64,000 nucleotides of DNA from Acidovorax sp. SRB_14 (lineage in GTDB: Bacteria; Pseudomonadota; Gammaproteobacteria; Burkholderiales; Burkholderiaceae_C), in assembly GCF_012932145.1 (NCBI RefSeq), contig NZ_MWOK01000007.1:101689-165688 (forward strand), written 5' to 3'. Positions 19,699 through 29,713 of the stretch are shown piece after piece (position 1 is the first letter of the stretch; every line of letters begins with the position of its first letter). A program made the position numbers and the translations under genes. A model generated the notes under the pieces. It was not told the origin of the DNA, did not search any database, and saw nothing but the letters and a program-made list of their open reading frames with translations.

Positions 19699-21555
19699 TC
19701 AACCGCCCTGCCCTCTTGCGCTGGCAGCTATAGGATTGGGAGCACCCGGGCCCGGCGGCAGCTTGGCCCACCAGGTGTCGATTACCCAGCTCTCACCCGG
19801 CGAATAGGGCGGCGCCACGGCGGGCCGCACCAGGCGCCAGGCGTTGTAGACCATGCGGTGCGTGGGCGCGGTCCACTGCGGGATCAGGTAGTGGCCGTGC
19901 GCAATCGCGCGGTCGAGCGCGTGGCAGGCGGGCAGCAGCTGGGCCTCGGTCTTGGCGGCGGTCATGGCGGTGATGAAGGCGTCCACGGCCGGGCTCTTGA
20001 CGCCGGCGAAATTGCCCGAGTCCTCGGTGTCGGCCGCACGGCTGCCAAACAGGTCGGCGAATTCCTGGCCGGGGTTGTTGGTGCCGCCGTAGGCGATGCT
20101 CGTGATGTCGAAGTCGAACTTCTGCAGGCGCTGCTGGTACAGCGCAAAGTCCACCGAGCGAAAGCGCAGCGTGATGCCGAGCTTTTCGAGGTTGCGCATC
20201 CACGGCGCCACGGTGCGCACGCCGCCTTCGTTGCTGTCCATGTATTCGAGCACCAGCGCCTGGCCGGCGGCGTTGCGCAGCACGCCGTCCTGCACGCTCC
20301 AGCCGGCGTCCTTCAGCAGCTGCTGGGCGCGGCGCAGGTTGCCGCGCAGGGATGCGGGCGGATCGGTGCGCGGCGGCACGGTCATGGGGCCGAAGGCGGC
20401 AGCGGGCAAGTCCTTGCGCCAGGGCTCCATCAGCGCCAGCTCCTGCGGCGACGGCAAGCCCTGCGTGTCGCAGGCGGTGTTGCCGAACAGGCCGTTCACG
20501 CGCTGGTACGAGCCATAGAACATCTGCCGGTTCATCCACTCGAAATCAACCGCCAGGCCCAGCGCTTGGCGCACGCGCACGTCCTGCAGGAGCGGGCGGC
20601 GCGTGTTGAGCACATAGCTCTGAAAGCCAGAGGGCAGCTTGTGCTGGAACTCGCCCTTGACCAGCTCGCCGGTATTGAACTTCTTGCCATTGACGCGCCG
20701 CGCCCAGTCGCCTGCGCTGAAAAACCGCATCAGGTCGAATTCGCCGGCCTTGAGTGCTTCGAGCCGCGCGGTGGCGTCCTTGTAGATCTTGACGGTGATG
20801 CGCTCGAAATTGGCCGTGCCCATGCGCACGTTCAGGCCACGCGCCCAGTAGTTCGGGTCGCGCACGTAGGTGATGTCCTTGCCAAAGCGCACCGGGCCGA
20901 CACGATACGGCCCGCTGCCGATCGGCTCGTCCATCACCACCTGGTCGAAGGGCTTGGGCTGGCCGCCCTCCATGCCCCAGTCGCGGCTGAACACGGGCAG
21001 GCCGCCGACGGTGAGCGGCAGCTCGCGGTTGGGCTTCTTGAAGCGGTAGCGCACGGTGCGCTCGTCCAGCACATCGACGCCGGCGACGTCGATCAGCATC
21101 GTCTTGTAGGCCGGCGAGGTGAACGGGCCGACCAGCGTGTCGTAGCTGTACTTGACGTCCCGGGCCAGCACCGGCTTGCCGTGGTGAAAGCGTGCCTCCG
21201 GCCGCAGGCGGAAGGTGGCCGAGAGACCGTCGACCGCCACGTCCACGTCTTCGGCGAGCAGGCCGTAGCCGGTGGCGGTCTCGTCGAGCGAGCCGGTGAG
21301 CAGCGAGTCGAACATCAGCTGCGCGAGGTAGGCCGGTGCGCTGCCCTTGATGGTGAACGGGTTGTACTTGTCGAAGGTGGAGGTGCGCAGGTTGCTGACC
21401 AGGCGCAGCTCGCCACCCTTGGGGGCGTTCGCGTTGACGTAGTCGAAGTGCGCAAAACCCGCCGGGTACCGGGGCGCGCCCCACAGCGCGTACGCATGCG
21501 CCGCCCAGACCGGAACCGCACTCCCCCACAGCAAGCAAAGCAGCCAAAAACGCAT
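19699..21555 (-). CDS. yejA: YejA-type periplasmic peptide-binding protein
   Basis: Protein of 618 aa with a cleavable signal peptide ([18 protein letters not shown]) and the SBP_bac_5 fold. [39 protein letters not shown] and SFSxQ-like segments identify the YejA/oligopeptide class; it feeds YejBEF and in other bacteria takes up peptides such as microcin C. First gene of the operon, divergent from fabI across about 100 bases. ATG at 21555 chosen because the signal peptide starts there. Confidence 0.92.
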   Translation of the reverse strand: MRFWLLCLLWGSAVPVWAAHAYALWGAPRYPAGFAHFDYVNANAPKGGELRLVSNLRTSTFDKYNPFTIKGSAPAYLAQLMFDSLLTGSLDETATGYGLLAEDVDVAVDGLSATFRLRPEARFHHGKPVLARDVKYSYDTLVGPFTSPAYKTMLIDVAGVDVLDERTVRYRFKKPNRELPLTVGGLPVFSRDWGMEGGQPKPFDQVVMDEPIGSGPYRVGPVRFGKDITYVRDPNYWARGLNVRMGTANFERITVKIYKDATARLEALKAGEFDLMRFFSAGDWARRVNGKKFNTGELVKGEFQHKLPSGFQSYVLNTRRPLLQDVRVRQALGLAVDFEWMNRQMFYGSYQRVNGLFGNTACDTQGLPSPQELALMEPWRKDLPAAAFGPMTVPPRTDPPASLRGNLRRAQQLLKDAGWSVQDGVLRNAAGQALVLEYMDSNEGGVRTVAPWMRNLEKLGITLRFRSVDFALYQQRLQKFDFDITSIAYGGTNNPGQEFADLFGSRAADTEDSGNFAGVKSPAVDAFITAMTAAKTEAQLLPACHALDRAIAHGHYLIPQWTAPTHRMVYNAWRLVRPAVAPPYSPGESWVIDTWWAKLPPGPGAPNPIAASARGQGG

Positions 21556-21659
21556 GCGACAATTCTGCCCTACCCGGCTGCGCTGCCCGGGCAGATGCGC
21601 TGGCAACGGGCGTCTTGGGGCAGCGCAGCGCCCCCAATACCCCCTCAGGAGAGCCTCAC

Positions 21660-22457
21660 ATGGGATTTCTTACCGGCAAGAAGCTGCTGATCACCGGCGT
21701 GCTGTCCAACCGCTCCATCGCCTACGGCATTGCCAAGGCCTGCCACGCGCAGGGCGCCGAGCTGGCCTTCAGCTACGTCGGCGAGCGCTTCAAGGAGCGC
21801 ATCACCGGCTTTGCCGCCGAGTTCGACTCCAGCCTCGTGTTCGACTGCGACGTGGGCAGCGACGAGCAGATCGAACGCATGTTCCGCGACCTGTCGCAGA
21901 CCTGGCCCAAGATCGACGGCTTCGTGCACGCCATCGGCTTTGCCCCGCGCGAGGCGATTGCCGGCGACTTCCTCGACGGCCTCTCGCGCGAAGCCTTCCG
22001 CATCGCCCACGACATCAGCGCCTACAGCTTCCCGGCCATGGCCAAGGCGGCCCTGCCCTACCTCAACGACAAGTCGGCGCTGCTGACGCTGTCGTACCTG
22101 GGCGCGCTGCGCACCATCCCCAACTACAACACCATGGGCCTGGCCAAGGCCAGCCTCGAAGCCAGCGTGCGCTACCTGGCCGAGTCGCTCGGCCCGCGCG
22201 GCATGCGCGTCAACGGCATCAGCGCCGGCCCGATCAAGACCTTGGCGGCCAGCGGCATCAAGGATTTCGGCAAGCTGCTGGGCATGGTGGCCGGCGCCTC
22301 GCCGCTGCGCCGCAACGTGACCATCGAAGACGTGGGCAATGTCGCCGCGTTCCTGCTGTCCGACCTGGCCAGCGGTGTGACGGCCGAGATCACCTATGTC
22401 GACGGCGGCTTCAGCCAGACCGCCGGCATCAGCGCGGGCAGCGAGGCCCTGGCCTGA
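21660..22457 (+). CDS. fabI: Enoyl-[ACP] reductase FabI
   Basis: Protein of 265 aa. [26 protein letters not shown] split over the Rossmann start, [11 protein letters not shown], and the catalytic Y-x6-K in [10 protein letters not shown] followed by [20 protein letters not shown] are classic FabI features. It reduces trans-2-enoyl-ACP with NADH in the last step of fatty acid elongation and is the triclosan target. ATG at 21660 follows CAGGAGAGCC, a good ribosome site. It lies outside the aryl polyene island and belongs to housekeeping lipid synthesis. Confidence 0.96.
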   Translation: MGFLTGKKLLITGVLSNRSIAYGIAKACHAQGAELAFSYVGERFKERITGFAAEFDSSLVFDCDVGSDEQIERMFRDLSQTWPKIDGFVHAIGFAPREAIAGDFLDGLSREAFRIAHDISAYSFPAMAKAALPYLNDKSALLTLSYLGALRTIPNYNTMGLAKASLEASVRYLAESLGPRGMRVNGISAGPIKTLAASGIKDFGKLLGMVAGASPLRRNVTIEDVGNVAAFLLSDLASGVTAEITYVDGGFSQTAGISAGSEALA

Positions 22458-22497
22458 GCGGCTTGGCTGCGCCATTGCGCTGCCATGCCAAATACCA

Positions 22498-22550
22498 CAA
22501 AAAAGTGGCTCCAGCGCTGATGCAGCAAGCGCTGATAGCTATTAAAAACT
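22498..22550. repeat. Intergenic palindromic repeat, copy D (inverted)
   Basis: Fourth copy, in reverse orientation to copy C: read on the minus strand it gives TTTTTAATAGCTATCAGCGC, TTGCTGCA, then TCAGCGCTGGAGCCACTTTT. It lies between fabI and the ligase gene and ends only ten bases before the ligase start codon. Confidence 0.6.
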
Positions 22551-22559
22551 GAGTAGTCC

Positions 22560-23417
22560 ATGCTCCACCGCCGCCGCGCCCTCACCCTGTTGGCGTGGAC
22601 GGCGTGGGGCATTTCTTTTTCTGCCTGGGCTGCAGACGCGCCGGCCCTGCTGCTGGCCCATGTCTACCGCCCCGGCGTGGCGCTGCAGGACTACTGGGTC
22701 AGCGAGAAATACGACGGCGTGCGCGGCTACTGGGACGGCCGGGCCCTGCGCACGCGCGGCGGCGAAACCGTGCACGCGCCGGCCTGGTTCACGGCCGGCT
22801 GGCCGGCCGAGCCGCTCGACGGCGAGCTGTGGGCCGGGCGCGGGCGCTTTGGCCACGCCCAGTCCACCACGCGCCAGCAGCAAGCCAACGACGCTGCATG
22901 GCGCCAGATGCGCTTCATGGTGTTCGACCTGCCCGGACATGGCGGCCCGTTCGACGAACGGTTGCCGGTCCTGCAAGCGCGCGTGCGGCAGATCGCCCAG
23001 CCGTGGGTACAGGCCGTATCCCAGCAGCGCATCGCCAGCGACGCCGCCCTGCAGGCACTGCTGCAGCGCACCGTGCGCGGCGGCGGCGAGGGGCTGATGC
23101 TGCACCGCGGCAGCTCGCTGTACCGCGCCGGCCGCAGCGACGACCTGATCAAGCTCAAGACACACGATGACGCCGAAGCGCGCGTCATCGCCCACCTGCC
23201 CGGCAAGGGCCGCCACGCGGGACAGCTTGGCGCCCTGTGGGTCGAGACGCCGCAGGGCCAGCGCTTCAAGCTGGGCACGGGCCTGAGCGACGCCCAGCGC
23301 CGCGATCCGCCGCCCGTGGGCAGCTGGGTCACCTACCGCTTTCGCGGCACGCACGACGGCGGCCTGCCGCGCTTTGCCAGCTTCATGCGCGTGCGCGAAG
23401 ACCTGCCGCCCGAATGA
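22560..23417 (+). CDS. Exported ATP-dependent DNA ligase (LigE-like)
   Basis: Protein of 285 aa with a signal peptide (MLHRRRALTLLAWTAWGISF, cleavage near AWA-A) and a minimal ATP-dependent ligase core. Motif I is SEKYDGVRGYWDG with the adenylated Lys at residue 50; LDGELWAG, GGEGLMLHRGSSLYRAGR (motif IV-like) and DDLIKLKTHDD (motif V) follow. The C-terminal OB part has LWVETPQGQRFKLGTG. This matches the small periplasmic ligases of proteobacteria, proposed to act on DNA outside the cytoplasm. No binding domain is added. Confidence 0.9.
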   Translation: MLHRRRALTLLAWTAWGISFSAWAADAPALLLAHVYRPGVALQDYWVSEKYDGVRGYWDGRALRTRGGETVHAPAWFTAGWPAEPLDGELWAGRGRFGHAQSTTRQQQANDAAWRQMRFMVFDLPGHGGPFDERLPVLQARVRQIAQPWVQAVSQQRIASDAALQALLQRTVRGGGEGLMLHRGSSLYRAGRSDDLIKLKTHDDAEARVIAHLPGKGRHAGQLGALWVETPQGQRFKLGTGLSDAQRRDPPPVGSWVTYRFRGTHDGGLPRFASFMRVREDLPPE

Positions 23418-23442
23418 AAAATGGGAGGCCAAGCCTCCCATT
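23416..23442 (-). terminator. Hairpin terminator for the decarboxylase gene
   Basis: Perfect 10-base stem AATGGGAGGC/GCCTCCCATT with a three-base loop; read on the minus strand it ends in TTTTCATTC, a T-rich tail. It follows the decarboxylase stop (23479) and could also end the convergent ligase transcript. Confidence 0.7.
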
Positions 23443-23478
23443 GCACGGTGCACCCGGGTCGGGCGCCGCGTTACCGCA

Positions 23479-25863
23479 TCACAGGGTGCGGCCAAACGGG
23501 CCGTCCGAGCCCACCTGCACCAGCTTGTCCTTGGCCGAGGTCTTGGTTGCCGCACCGCGCCGCTTGGTCTTGGCCGCCGGCTTGTCGAGCGCCACGCAGT
23601 CGGCGTAGTAGCTGACATGGCCGTCCTCGTCCTCGATCTCGACCAGCCCATGGATGTCGGTCTCGAAGCCCGGGCTCATGGCAGCAAACTCGCGCGCGAA
23701 CTTGAGGTAGTCGACGATCTTCTTGTTGAACACCTCGCCTGGCACCAGCAGCGGAATGCCCGGCGGGTACGGCGTGATCAGACCCACGGTGATGCGCCCT
23801 TCGAGGTCGTCGATGGCCACGCGCTCGGTCTGGCGGTGTGCAATGTGCGCGTAGGCGTCGCTCGGTTTCATGGCCGGGGTCAGGTCGGACAGGTAGATCT
23901 CGGTCGTCAGGCGCGCGATGTCGTACTTGGCGTAAAGCTGGTGCACGTGCTGGCACATGTCGCGCAGGCCCATGCGCTCGTAGCGGCGGTGGCTCTGGCA
24001 GAACTCGGGCAGGATGCGCGACATCGGCTGGTTCTTCTCGTAGTCGTCCTTGAACTGCTGCAGCGCGGTCAGCAAGGTGTTCCAGCGGCCCTTGGTGATG
24101 CCGATGGTGAACATGATGAAGAAGCTGTAGAGGCCGGTCTTCTCGACCACCACGCCGTGCTCGGCCAGGTATTTGGTGACGATGGACGCCGGAATGCCGG
24201 TCGTGTCGAACTTGCCGTCCAGGCTCAGGCCCGGCGTCACGATGGTCGACTTGATCGGGTCGAGCATGTTGAAGCCGTCGGCCAGCTGGCCAAAGCCGTG
24301 CCACTTGTTGCCGCTCTTCTTGCCCTTTTTGTCGGCACGGATGATCCAGTCCTCAGCGCGGCCAATGCCTTCGTCGACCAGCTGATCCGGCCCCCAGACC
24401 TTGAACCACCAATCGTCCTTGCCGAACTCGGCCTCGATCTCGCGCATGGCGCGGCGGAAATCGAGCGCCTCGAGGATGCTTTCTTCGACCAGTGCGGTGC
24501 CGCCCGGCGGCTCCATCATGGCGGCGGCCACGTCGCAGCTGGCAATGATGCTGTACTGCGGCGAGGTCGAGGTGTGCATCAGGTACGCCTCGTTGAACAG
24601 GTGGCGGTCGAGCTTTTCGGTCTGCGAGTCCTGCACCAGCACATGGCTGGCCTGGCTGATGCCGGCCAGCAGCTTGTGGATCGACTGCGTGGCGTAGACC
24701 ACCGAATGCCGGGGGCGCGCGCGCTTCTTGCCCATCGCGTGGTAGGCGCCATAGAACGGGTGGAACGCCGCATGCGGCAGCCAGGCCTCGTCAAAGTGCA
24801 GGTTGTCGACGTAGCCGTCGAGCATGCCCTTGATGGTTTCGGTGTTGTAGAGCACGCCGTCGTAGGTGGACTGCGTCAACGTCAGCACGCGCGGCTTGAC
24901 CTGCTTGGGGTCCACGCCCTTGAGCAAGGGGTTGGCGCGGATCTTGGCCTCGATGGTGGCGGGCTCGAACTCGCTCTGCGGGATCGGGCCGATGATGCCG
25001 AAATGGTTGCGCGTAGGCTTCAAGAACACCGGCACCGCGCCGGTCATGATGATCGCGTGCAGGATCGACTTGTGGCAGTTGCGGTCCACCACCACCACGT
25101 CGCCCGGCGCCACGGTGTGGTGCCAGACGATCTTGTTGGAGGTCGAGGTGCCGTTGGTCACGAAGAAGCAGTGGTCGGCATTGAAGATGCGCGCGGCGTT
25201 GCGCTCGCTCTCGCCAATGGCGCCGTTGTGGTCGAGCAGCTGACCCAGTTCTTCGACCGCGTTGCACACGTCGGCGCGCAGCATGTTCTCGCCGTAGAAC
25301 TGGTGGTACATCTGGCCCACGGGGCTTTTGAGGAAGGCCACACCACCCGAGTGGCCGGGGCAGTGCCACGAATACGAGCCATCTTCAGCGTAGTCGAGCA
25401 GCGCCTTGAAGAACGGCGGCTGCACGCCTTCCAGGTAGCTCTTGGCCTCGCGGATGATGTGCTTGGCCACGAACTCGGGCGTGTCCTCGAACATGTGGAT
25501 GAAGCCGTGCAGCTCGCGCAGGATGTCGTTCGGCAGGTGGCGGCTGGTCTTGGTCTCGCCATAGATATAGATCGGCACGTCGGCGTTCTTGCGGCGTACC
25601 TCGCCAATGAAGCTGCGCAGGCTGTGCACGATCGGATCCTGGCCCGCGCCCAGCGTGAACTCCTCGTCGTCGATAGACAGGATGAAGGCGCTGGCGCGGC
25701 TTTGCTGCTGCGCAAACTGCGACAGGTCTCCGTAACTGGTCACCCCCAGCACCTCGAAGCCTTCGCTCTCAATAGCCTGCGCGAGCGCACGGATTCCCAA
25801 CCCCGAAGTGTTCTCGGAACGGTAATCCTCGTCGATGATGATGATGGGAAAGCGAAATTTCAT
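23479..25863 (-). CDS. Arginine/lysine/ornithine decarboxylase (PLP, group III)
   Basis: Protein of 794 aa with the three-part plan of inducible basic amino acid decarboxylases: a receiver-like wing domain (FPIIIIDEDYRSENTSGLG), a PLP core, and a C-terminal domain. The core has SWHCPGHSGGVAFLKSP, FVTNGTSTSNKIVWHH, LHFDEAWLPHAAFHPFY and ATQSIHKLLAGISQASH, where the Lys near residue 397 binds PLP. Which of the three amino acids is used is not clear from motifs. Such enzymes serve acid resistance or polyamine synthesis. Start at 25863 (MKFRFP); monocistronic, divergent from nfeD. Confidence 0.9.
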   Translation of the reverse strand: MKFRFPIIIIDEDYRSENTSGLGIRALAQAIESEGFEVLGVTSYGDLSQFAQQQSRASAFILSIDDEEFTLGAGQDPIVHSLRSFIGEVRRKNADVPIYIYGETKTSRHLPNDILRELHGFIHMFEDTPEFVAKHIIREAKSYLEGVQPPFFKALLDYAEDGSYSWHCPGHSGGVAFLKSPVGQMYHQFYGENMLRADVCNAVEELGQLLDHNGAIGESERNAARIFNADHCFFVTNGTSTSNKIVWHHTVAPGDVVVVDRNCHKSILHAIIMTGAVPVFLKPTRNHFGIIGPIPQSEFEPATIEAKIRANPLLKGVDPKQVKPRVLTLTQSTYDGVLYNTETIKGMLDGYVDNLHFDEAWLPHAAFHPFYGAYHAMGKKRARPRHSVVYATQSIHKLLAGISQASHVLVQDSQTEKLDRHLFNEAYLMHTSTSPQYSIIASCDVAAAMMEPPGGTALVEESILEALDFRRAMREIEAEFGKDDWWFKVWGPDQLVDEGIGRAEDWIIRADKKGKKSGNKWHGFGQLADGFNMLDPIKSTIVTPGLSLDGKFDTTGIPASIVTKYLAEHGVVVEKTGLYSFFIMFTIGITKGRWNTLLTALQQFKDDYEKNQPMSRILPEFCQSHRRYERMGLRDMCQHVHQLYAKYDIARLTTEIYLSDLTPAMKPSDAYAHIAHRQTERVAIDDLEGRITVGLITPYPPGIPLLVPGEVFNKKIVDYLKFAREFAAMSPGFETDIHGLVEIEDEDGHVSYYADCVALDKPAAKTKRRGAATKTSAKDKLVQVGSDGPFGRTL

Positions 25864-26013
25864 GCGCAGCCTCCGTGCAAACGTGCCCTGCCCGGCCAAA
25901 AAAACAAAAAGAGGCGCGCAGTGTAAGGAATAAGTGTGAAGCACTTCCCGAACGCGGCTTCTGATGACCCAGAATATGAAACCCCAATACAGACAACGAG
26001 AGGAGCCGGGCCC

Positions 26014-26439
26014 ATGGATGATTCCACCCTGTGGTGGCTGATGACCGGAGCGGCCATCGTGGCCGAACTGCTGACCGGCACGTTCTACCTGCTCATGCTG
26101 GCCATCGGCCTGGCGGCCGGCGCCCTTGCCGCCCACCTTGGCGCGGAGATGGCGGTGCAACTGGTGGTGGCGGCCGTGGTCGGCGGCGGTGCCGTCTTTG
26201 CCTGCTACCTGGTGCGCCGGCGCAGCCCCGGTGTGCAACCTGCCGCGAGCAACCGCGATGTGAATCTGGACGTAGGAGAGACCGTGCAGGTGGATGCCTG
26301 GAATCCCGACGGTACCGCGCAGGTACGATACCGCGGTGCCCAGTGGACGGTGCTGCTGCGCCCCGGCAATGCCCCCTCACCCGGTCTCCATCGCGTGGCC
26401 GAAGTGGTGGGCAGCCGCCTGTTGGTCGACAAAATCTGA
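26014..26439 (+). CDS. NfeD-like membrane protein
   Basis: Protein of 141 aa with two to three membrane segments (STLWWLMTGAAIVAELL, FYLLMLAIGLAAGALAAHLG, AVQLVVAAVVGGGAVFACYLV) and a C-terminal OB-fold segment (GETVQVDAWNPDGTAQVRYRGAQW). Short NfeD proteins are encoded next to SPFH partners and help organise membrane microdomains; here the SPFH gene begins 22 bases later. ATG at 26014 after AGGAGCCGGGCCC. Confidence 0.9.
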   Translation: MDDSTLWWLMTGAAIVAELLTGTFYLLMLAIGLAAGALAAHLGAEMAVQLVVAAVVGGGAVFACYLVRRRSPGVQPAASNRDVNLDVGETVQVDAWNPDGTAQVRYRGAQWTVLLRPGNAPSPGLHRVAEVVGSRLLVDKI

Positions 26440-26461
26440 ACCATCCACCCGAGGGAACCCC

Positions 26462-27379
26462 ATGGAATTAGCCATCGTCATCTTTGTCATCGCCGCCATC
26501 TTCATCGTGCGCTCGGTCAAGGTCGTGCCCCAGCAGAACGCCTGGGTGAAGGAGCGGCTGGGCAAGTACGCCGGCACGCTCACACCGGGGCTGAACTTTC
26601 TCGTGCCCTTCATCGACCGCGTGGCCTACAAGCACAGCCTCAAGGAAATCCCGCTCGACGTGCCCAGCCAGGTCTGCATCACGCGCGACAACACGCAACT
26701 GCAGGTGGACGGCATCCTGTACTTCCAAGTCACCGACCCGATGCGCGCCAGCTATGGATCGAGCAACTACATCATGGCCGTGACCCAGCTGGCGCAGACC
26801 TCGCTGCGCAGCGTGATCGGCAAGCTCGAGCTCGACAAGACCTTCGAGGAGCGTGACATCATCAACGCCCAGGTCGTCCAGGCCATCGACGAGGCGGCGC
26901 TCAACTGGGGAGTCAAGGTGCTGCGCTACGAAATCAAAGACCTGACGCCGCCTGCAGAGATCCTGCGCGCCATGCAGGCCCAGATCACGGCCGAACGCGA
27001 AAAGCGCGCCCTGATCGCTGCCTCGGAAGGCCGCCGCCAGGAGCAGATCAACATCGCCACCGGCGAGCGCGAGGCCTTCATTGCCCGCTCCGAAGGCGAA
27101 AAGCAGGCCGCCATCAACAACGCCCAGGGCGAAGCCTCCGCCCTCCTGACCGTGGCAGAAGCCACAGGCCAGGCCATCGAGCGTGTGGCGGCCGCCATCC
27201 GCCAGCCGGGCGGCGAGCAGGCCGTACAGCTGAAGGTGGCAGAAAAAGCCGTCGAGGCCTACAGCAAGGTGGCCGCCGACGCCACCACCACGCTCATCGT
27301 GCCCAGCAATATGACCGAGGTGTCGGCGCTGATCGGCTCGGCCATGAAGATGGTGCAGGCGCAGCGCCCTGTTTCCTGA
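26462..27379 (+). CDS. SPFH/stomatin-like membrane protein
   Basis: Protein of 305 aa: one N-terminal membrane segment (IVIFVIAAIFIVRSVKVVPQQ), the SPFH domain (RLGKYAGTLTPGLNFLVPFIDRV, SLKEIPLDVPSQVCITRDN, DPMRASYGSSNY) and a coiled-coil rich in A/E/R/Q (ITAEREKRALIAASEGRRQEQ). It resembles QmcA/stomatin. It acts as an oligomeric inner-membrane scaffold and pairs with the NfeD protein just upstream. Last backbone gene before the tRNA island site. Confidence 0.92.
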   Translation: MELAIVIFVIAAIFIVRSVKVVPQQNAWVKERLGKYAGTLTPGLNFLVPFIDRVAYKHSLKEIPLDVPSQVCITRDNTQLQVDGILYFQVTDPMRASYGSSNYIMAVTQLAQTSLRSVIGKLELDKTFEERDIINAQVVQAIDEAALNWGVKVLRYEIKDLTPPAEILRAMQAQITAEREKRALIAASEGRRQEQINIATGEREAFIARSEGEKQAAINNAQGEASALLTVAEATGQAIERVAAAIRQPGGEQAVQLKVAEKAVEAYSKVAADATTTLIVPSNMTEVSALIGSAMKMVQAQRPVS

Positions 27380-27430
27380 GGTTTTTAGATCATCGCCCCG
27401 TGTGGACCAAAAAACCAGCCAAAACGCTGC

Positions 27431-27436
27431 TAGAAT
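27431..27436 (+). promoter_or_regulatory. Possible -10 element of the tRNA-Ser promoter
   Basis: TAGAAT lies ten bases upstream of the tRNA 5' end in the context GCTGCTAGAATAGCGGG. I do not see a convincing -35 box at 16-18 bases, so only the -10 is proposed. Confidence 0.35.
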
Positions 27437-27446
27437 AGCGGGCTTC

Positions 27447-27538
<92 letters not shown>

Positions 27539-27544
27539 ACATAG

Positions 27545-27596
27545 ATAACCCCTTGAAATACTAGAATCTCTAGGAAATTCAAGGGGTTATTTTTTG
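27545..27596 (+). terminator. Rho-independent terminator after tRNA-Ser
   Basis: Perfect 13-base stem ATAACCCCTTGAA/TTCAAGGGGTTAT followed by TTTTTTG. It lies inside the island and probably replaces the tRNA's original terminator, which was displaced to about 58737-58760 by the insertion. Confidence 0.88.
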
Positions 27597-27658
27597 CCAT
27601 GGTACAAAAGAAGGTACGAGCTGAGGGCAGCAGGAGCGAGGCCGTAGATGACAAAGTC

Positions 27659-29509
27659 ATGCCTCAATTCATGTTCAAAAGCCCACGCGGTACCGGCTAC
27701 GTGTTCCGCCGTGGCGTCCCTGCCGATGTCCGTGATGCCATTGGTAAGCGAGAATTCAAATTGGTCCTGGGGGGCGACTTCCGTCGTGCCAGCCAGCGGT
27801 GCCGAGAGCTTGCGGTTGAGACAGACCAGCAGATTGCGTCAGCCCGGTCGGGTGATGCCATCCGGCGCCCTGCGAATAGTGATCCGATAACAGCCCCACC
27901 GAATGCACCATCTGAACCAGCACTCACGCCTATCCGTCACGTCACTCAGGATTTGATAGCTGGCCTACACGCTACAGTCGTTGAGCAAGTGATAGGCGCG
28001 GACAGAGAGCTGCGCCATCGCTCCCTTGTTGCCGTGAACCCTGCCGAGAAGCTGAGAGAAATCGAAAAAATTCGGGGTTGGGCATTGCTCGCAACGCACG
28101 GCGAAGAAACCGCAGTGCGCGGCTTGTCGGACATGCTGATTGGCACGCTGAGACGCAGCGGCTATTGCCTTTCCCCGGAACTGGATGGATCCCTCCAGGA
28201 GCGCCAGTTGCTTATCGCGTATGCCGCGGCATATCGCGACGCCCTGGACGTGCTCGAAGGCGAATACAGCGGCAAGGCATCGGTGTCAAGACATGCCAGC
28301 GCACCACTTCTGCGGGCGGCGAAGGTGTCAGCCCCGATTGCTCCAACGATGCAGCTGTCCACAGCTGTCAAAGAGTTCCTGCAAACACTCGCGCCGGGCA
28401 AGCGTGCGATGAACGAAAAGCACGCCTTCATACTTCCAGCATTCCTTGAAGTTGTTGGTGACATGCCTATCACTGAGCTGCGCCAGGGGCACGTGAATGA
28501 TTTTTTGCGCACGGTCCAGAAGCTTCCACCCCGTTGGTCTGATCTTCGGCGCAAAAACGGTCAGACGATACGCGAGATTGCAAACGAAGCTTGGCCTGAA
28601 ACGCTTTCCTTGAATACCTACGAGGGGGCCTACATCGCTTCGCTGCGATCGTTTCTTGAGCGCGCAAAGCGAGACTGGCAAGACATTGGCTTTCCTACGA
28701 CGCTGTCGGCTAGCGTCCCATATGTGGGTACGCGGACGAAGGTTGAACGCAAACAGCGGGCAATCAGACCAGAAGAAATGCGTCAAATTTTCTTCAGTGA
28801 AGCCATGGAGAAAATCATCAAGACCCCAACAAAAGCGCACAAGTTTTGGCTGCTCGCAATCGAGTTGTATACCGGGGCACGCGTTCGTGAAATCTGTCAG
28901 CTCAACCCGCAGCATGACTGGGGGTGCAGAGACGGGATCTGGTGGCTACGCTTCACTGATGAAGTCGGCGAGCTTCCCGCCCCGGACGTCATCAAGTCTG
29001 TGAAAACGGGCAAGTCGAGAACTATCTCCATGCATGCCGAGCTGGTCCGCATAGGTCTCCCTGAGTACCTCGAACGATTGAAGCACGGCGGCGCGCGGCG
29101 ACTCTTCCCGCAGTGGTCATCGACCAACGGTGATGCGGGCGCGGCACCTGGCAAGTGGGTCGCCAACTACCTGCGCAGCATCGGGCTTCACGGCGTCTCA
29201 AATGAGAAGGGCAACGCGGTGCGGGGGTCGCATGCATTCCGCCATACCCTACTTACCTACGGGCGAAAGAGTCGGGTCAACCTGCGCTGCATCAGCGGTC
29301 ACGCAGACGAGTCTGACAACCCTGTCGCAGATGGTTACGAAGACGAAACGTTATTACTCTCGCTCGACGTCAAAGCTGACCGGCTCGCAAAGCTCTACTA
29401 CGCGATAGAGCTGCCAACGCCTGTTCCAGTGCTGATTCCGTCCACCGCGCGCCAAAGCCGTTCAGGTCACCATCACCAGAGGTCGAAACTTGGCGATGGG
29501 GGCACATAG
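27659..29509 (+). CDS. Tyrosine recombinase / site-specific integrase of the island
   Basis: Protein of about 616 aa. The N-terminus SPRGTGYVFRRGVPADVRDAIG is like the DUF6538-type arm of many island integrases. The catalytic domain has the first Arg in YTGARVREICQL, the HxxR box in HAFRHTLLTYGRKS, and a candidate nucleophile Tyr in DGYEDE after ISGHADE. The reading frame extends upstream to an ATG at 27599, but that codon lies in the terminator T-tract, so 27659 is preferred. It should integrate and excise the element at the tRNA-Ser 3' end. Its 3' end overlaps a small convergent gene. Confidence 0.9.
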   Translation: MPQFMFKSPRGTGYVFRRGVPADVRDAIGKREFKLVLGGDFRRASQRCRELAVETDQQIASARSGDAIRRPANSDPITAPPNAPSEPALTPIRHVTQDLIAGLHATVVEQVIGADRELRHRSLVAVNPAEKLREIEKIRGWALLATHGEETAVRGLSDMLIGTLRRSGYCLSPELDGSLQERQLLIAYAAAYRDALDVLEGEYSGKASVSRHASAPLLRAAKVSAPIAPTMQLSTAVKEFLQTLAPGKRAMNEKHAFILPAFLEVVGDMPITELRQGHVNDFLRTVQKLPPRWSDLRRKNGQTIREIANEAWPETLSLNTYEGAYIASLRSFLERAKRDWQDIGFPTTLSASVPYVGTRTKVERKQRAIRPEEMRQIFFSEAMEKIIKTPTKAHKFWLLAIELYTGARVREICQLNPQHDWGCRDGIWWLRFTDEVGELPAPDVIKSVKTGKSRTISMHAELVRIGLPEYLERLKHGGARRLFPQWSSTNGDAGAAPGKWVANYLRSIGLHGVSNEKGNAVRGSHAFRHTLLTYGRKSRVNLRCISGHADESDNPVADGYEDETLLLSLDVKADRLAKLYYAIELPTPVPVLIPSTARQSRSGHHHQRSKLGDGGT

Positions 29510-29655
29510 CTGGGGCCCGTGTCGTAGACCGGTTCCCAGTTGTTCCGGTCTGTGCCGTACGGATTGCCGCCAACGTCAAGATCGGTGTCGTCAATCATCG
29601 GCAAGCCGTTCGCTGGGTTGATGTCCTGGCTGTGCTCACAGGGGTTATTGCGCAT
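29473..29655 (-). CDS. Small hypothetical protein
   Basis: Protein of 60 aa, acidic and Pro/Asn/Asp-rich, with GLPMIDDTDLDVGGNPYG and a C-terminus ending FDLW. No domain recognised. Its 3' end overlaps the integrase by 37 bases. Even amino acid composition and position among other minus-strand accessory genes make it plausible, but it is short. Confidence 0.45.
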   Translation of the reverse strand: MRNNPCEHSQDINPANGLPMIDDTDLDVGGNPYGTDRNNWEPVYDTGPSYVPPSPSFDLW

Positions 29656-29713
29656 AAGGTTTTCTCTTTGGTTGGAGGTCTAGCCCGCCCAATCAGGGCG
29701 GGGTCTTGCGGTG

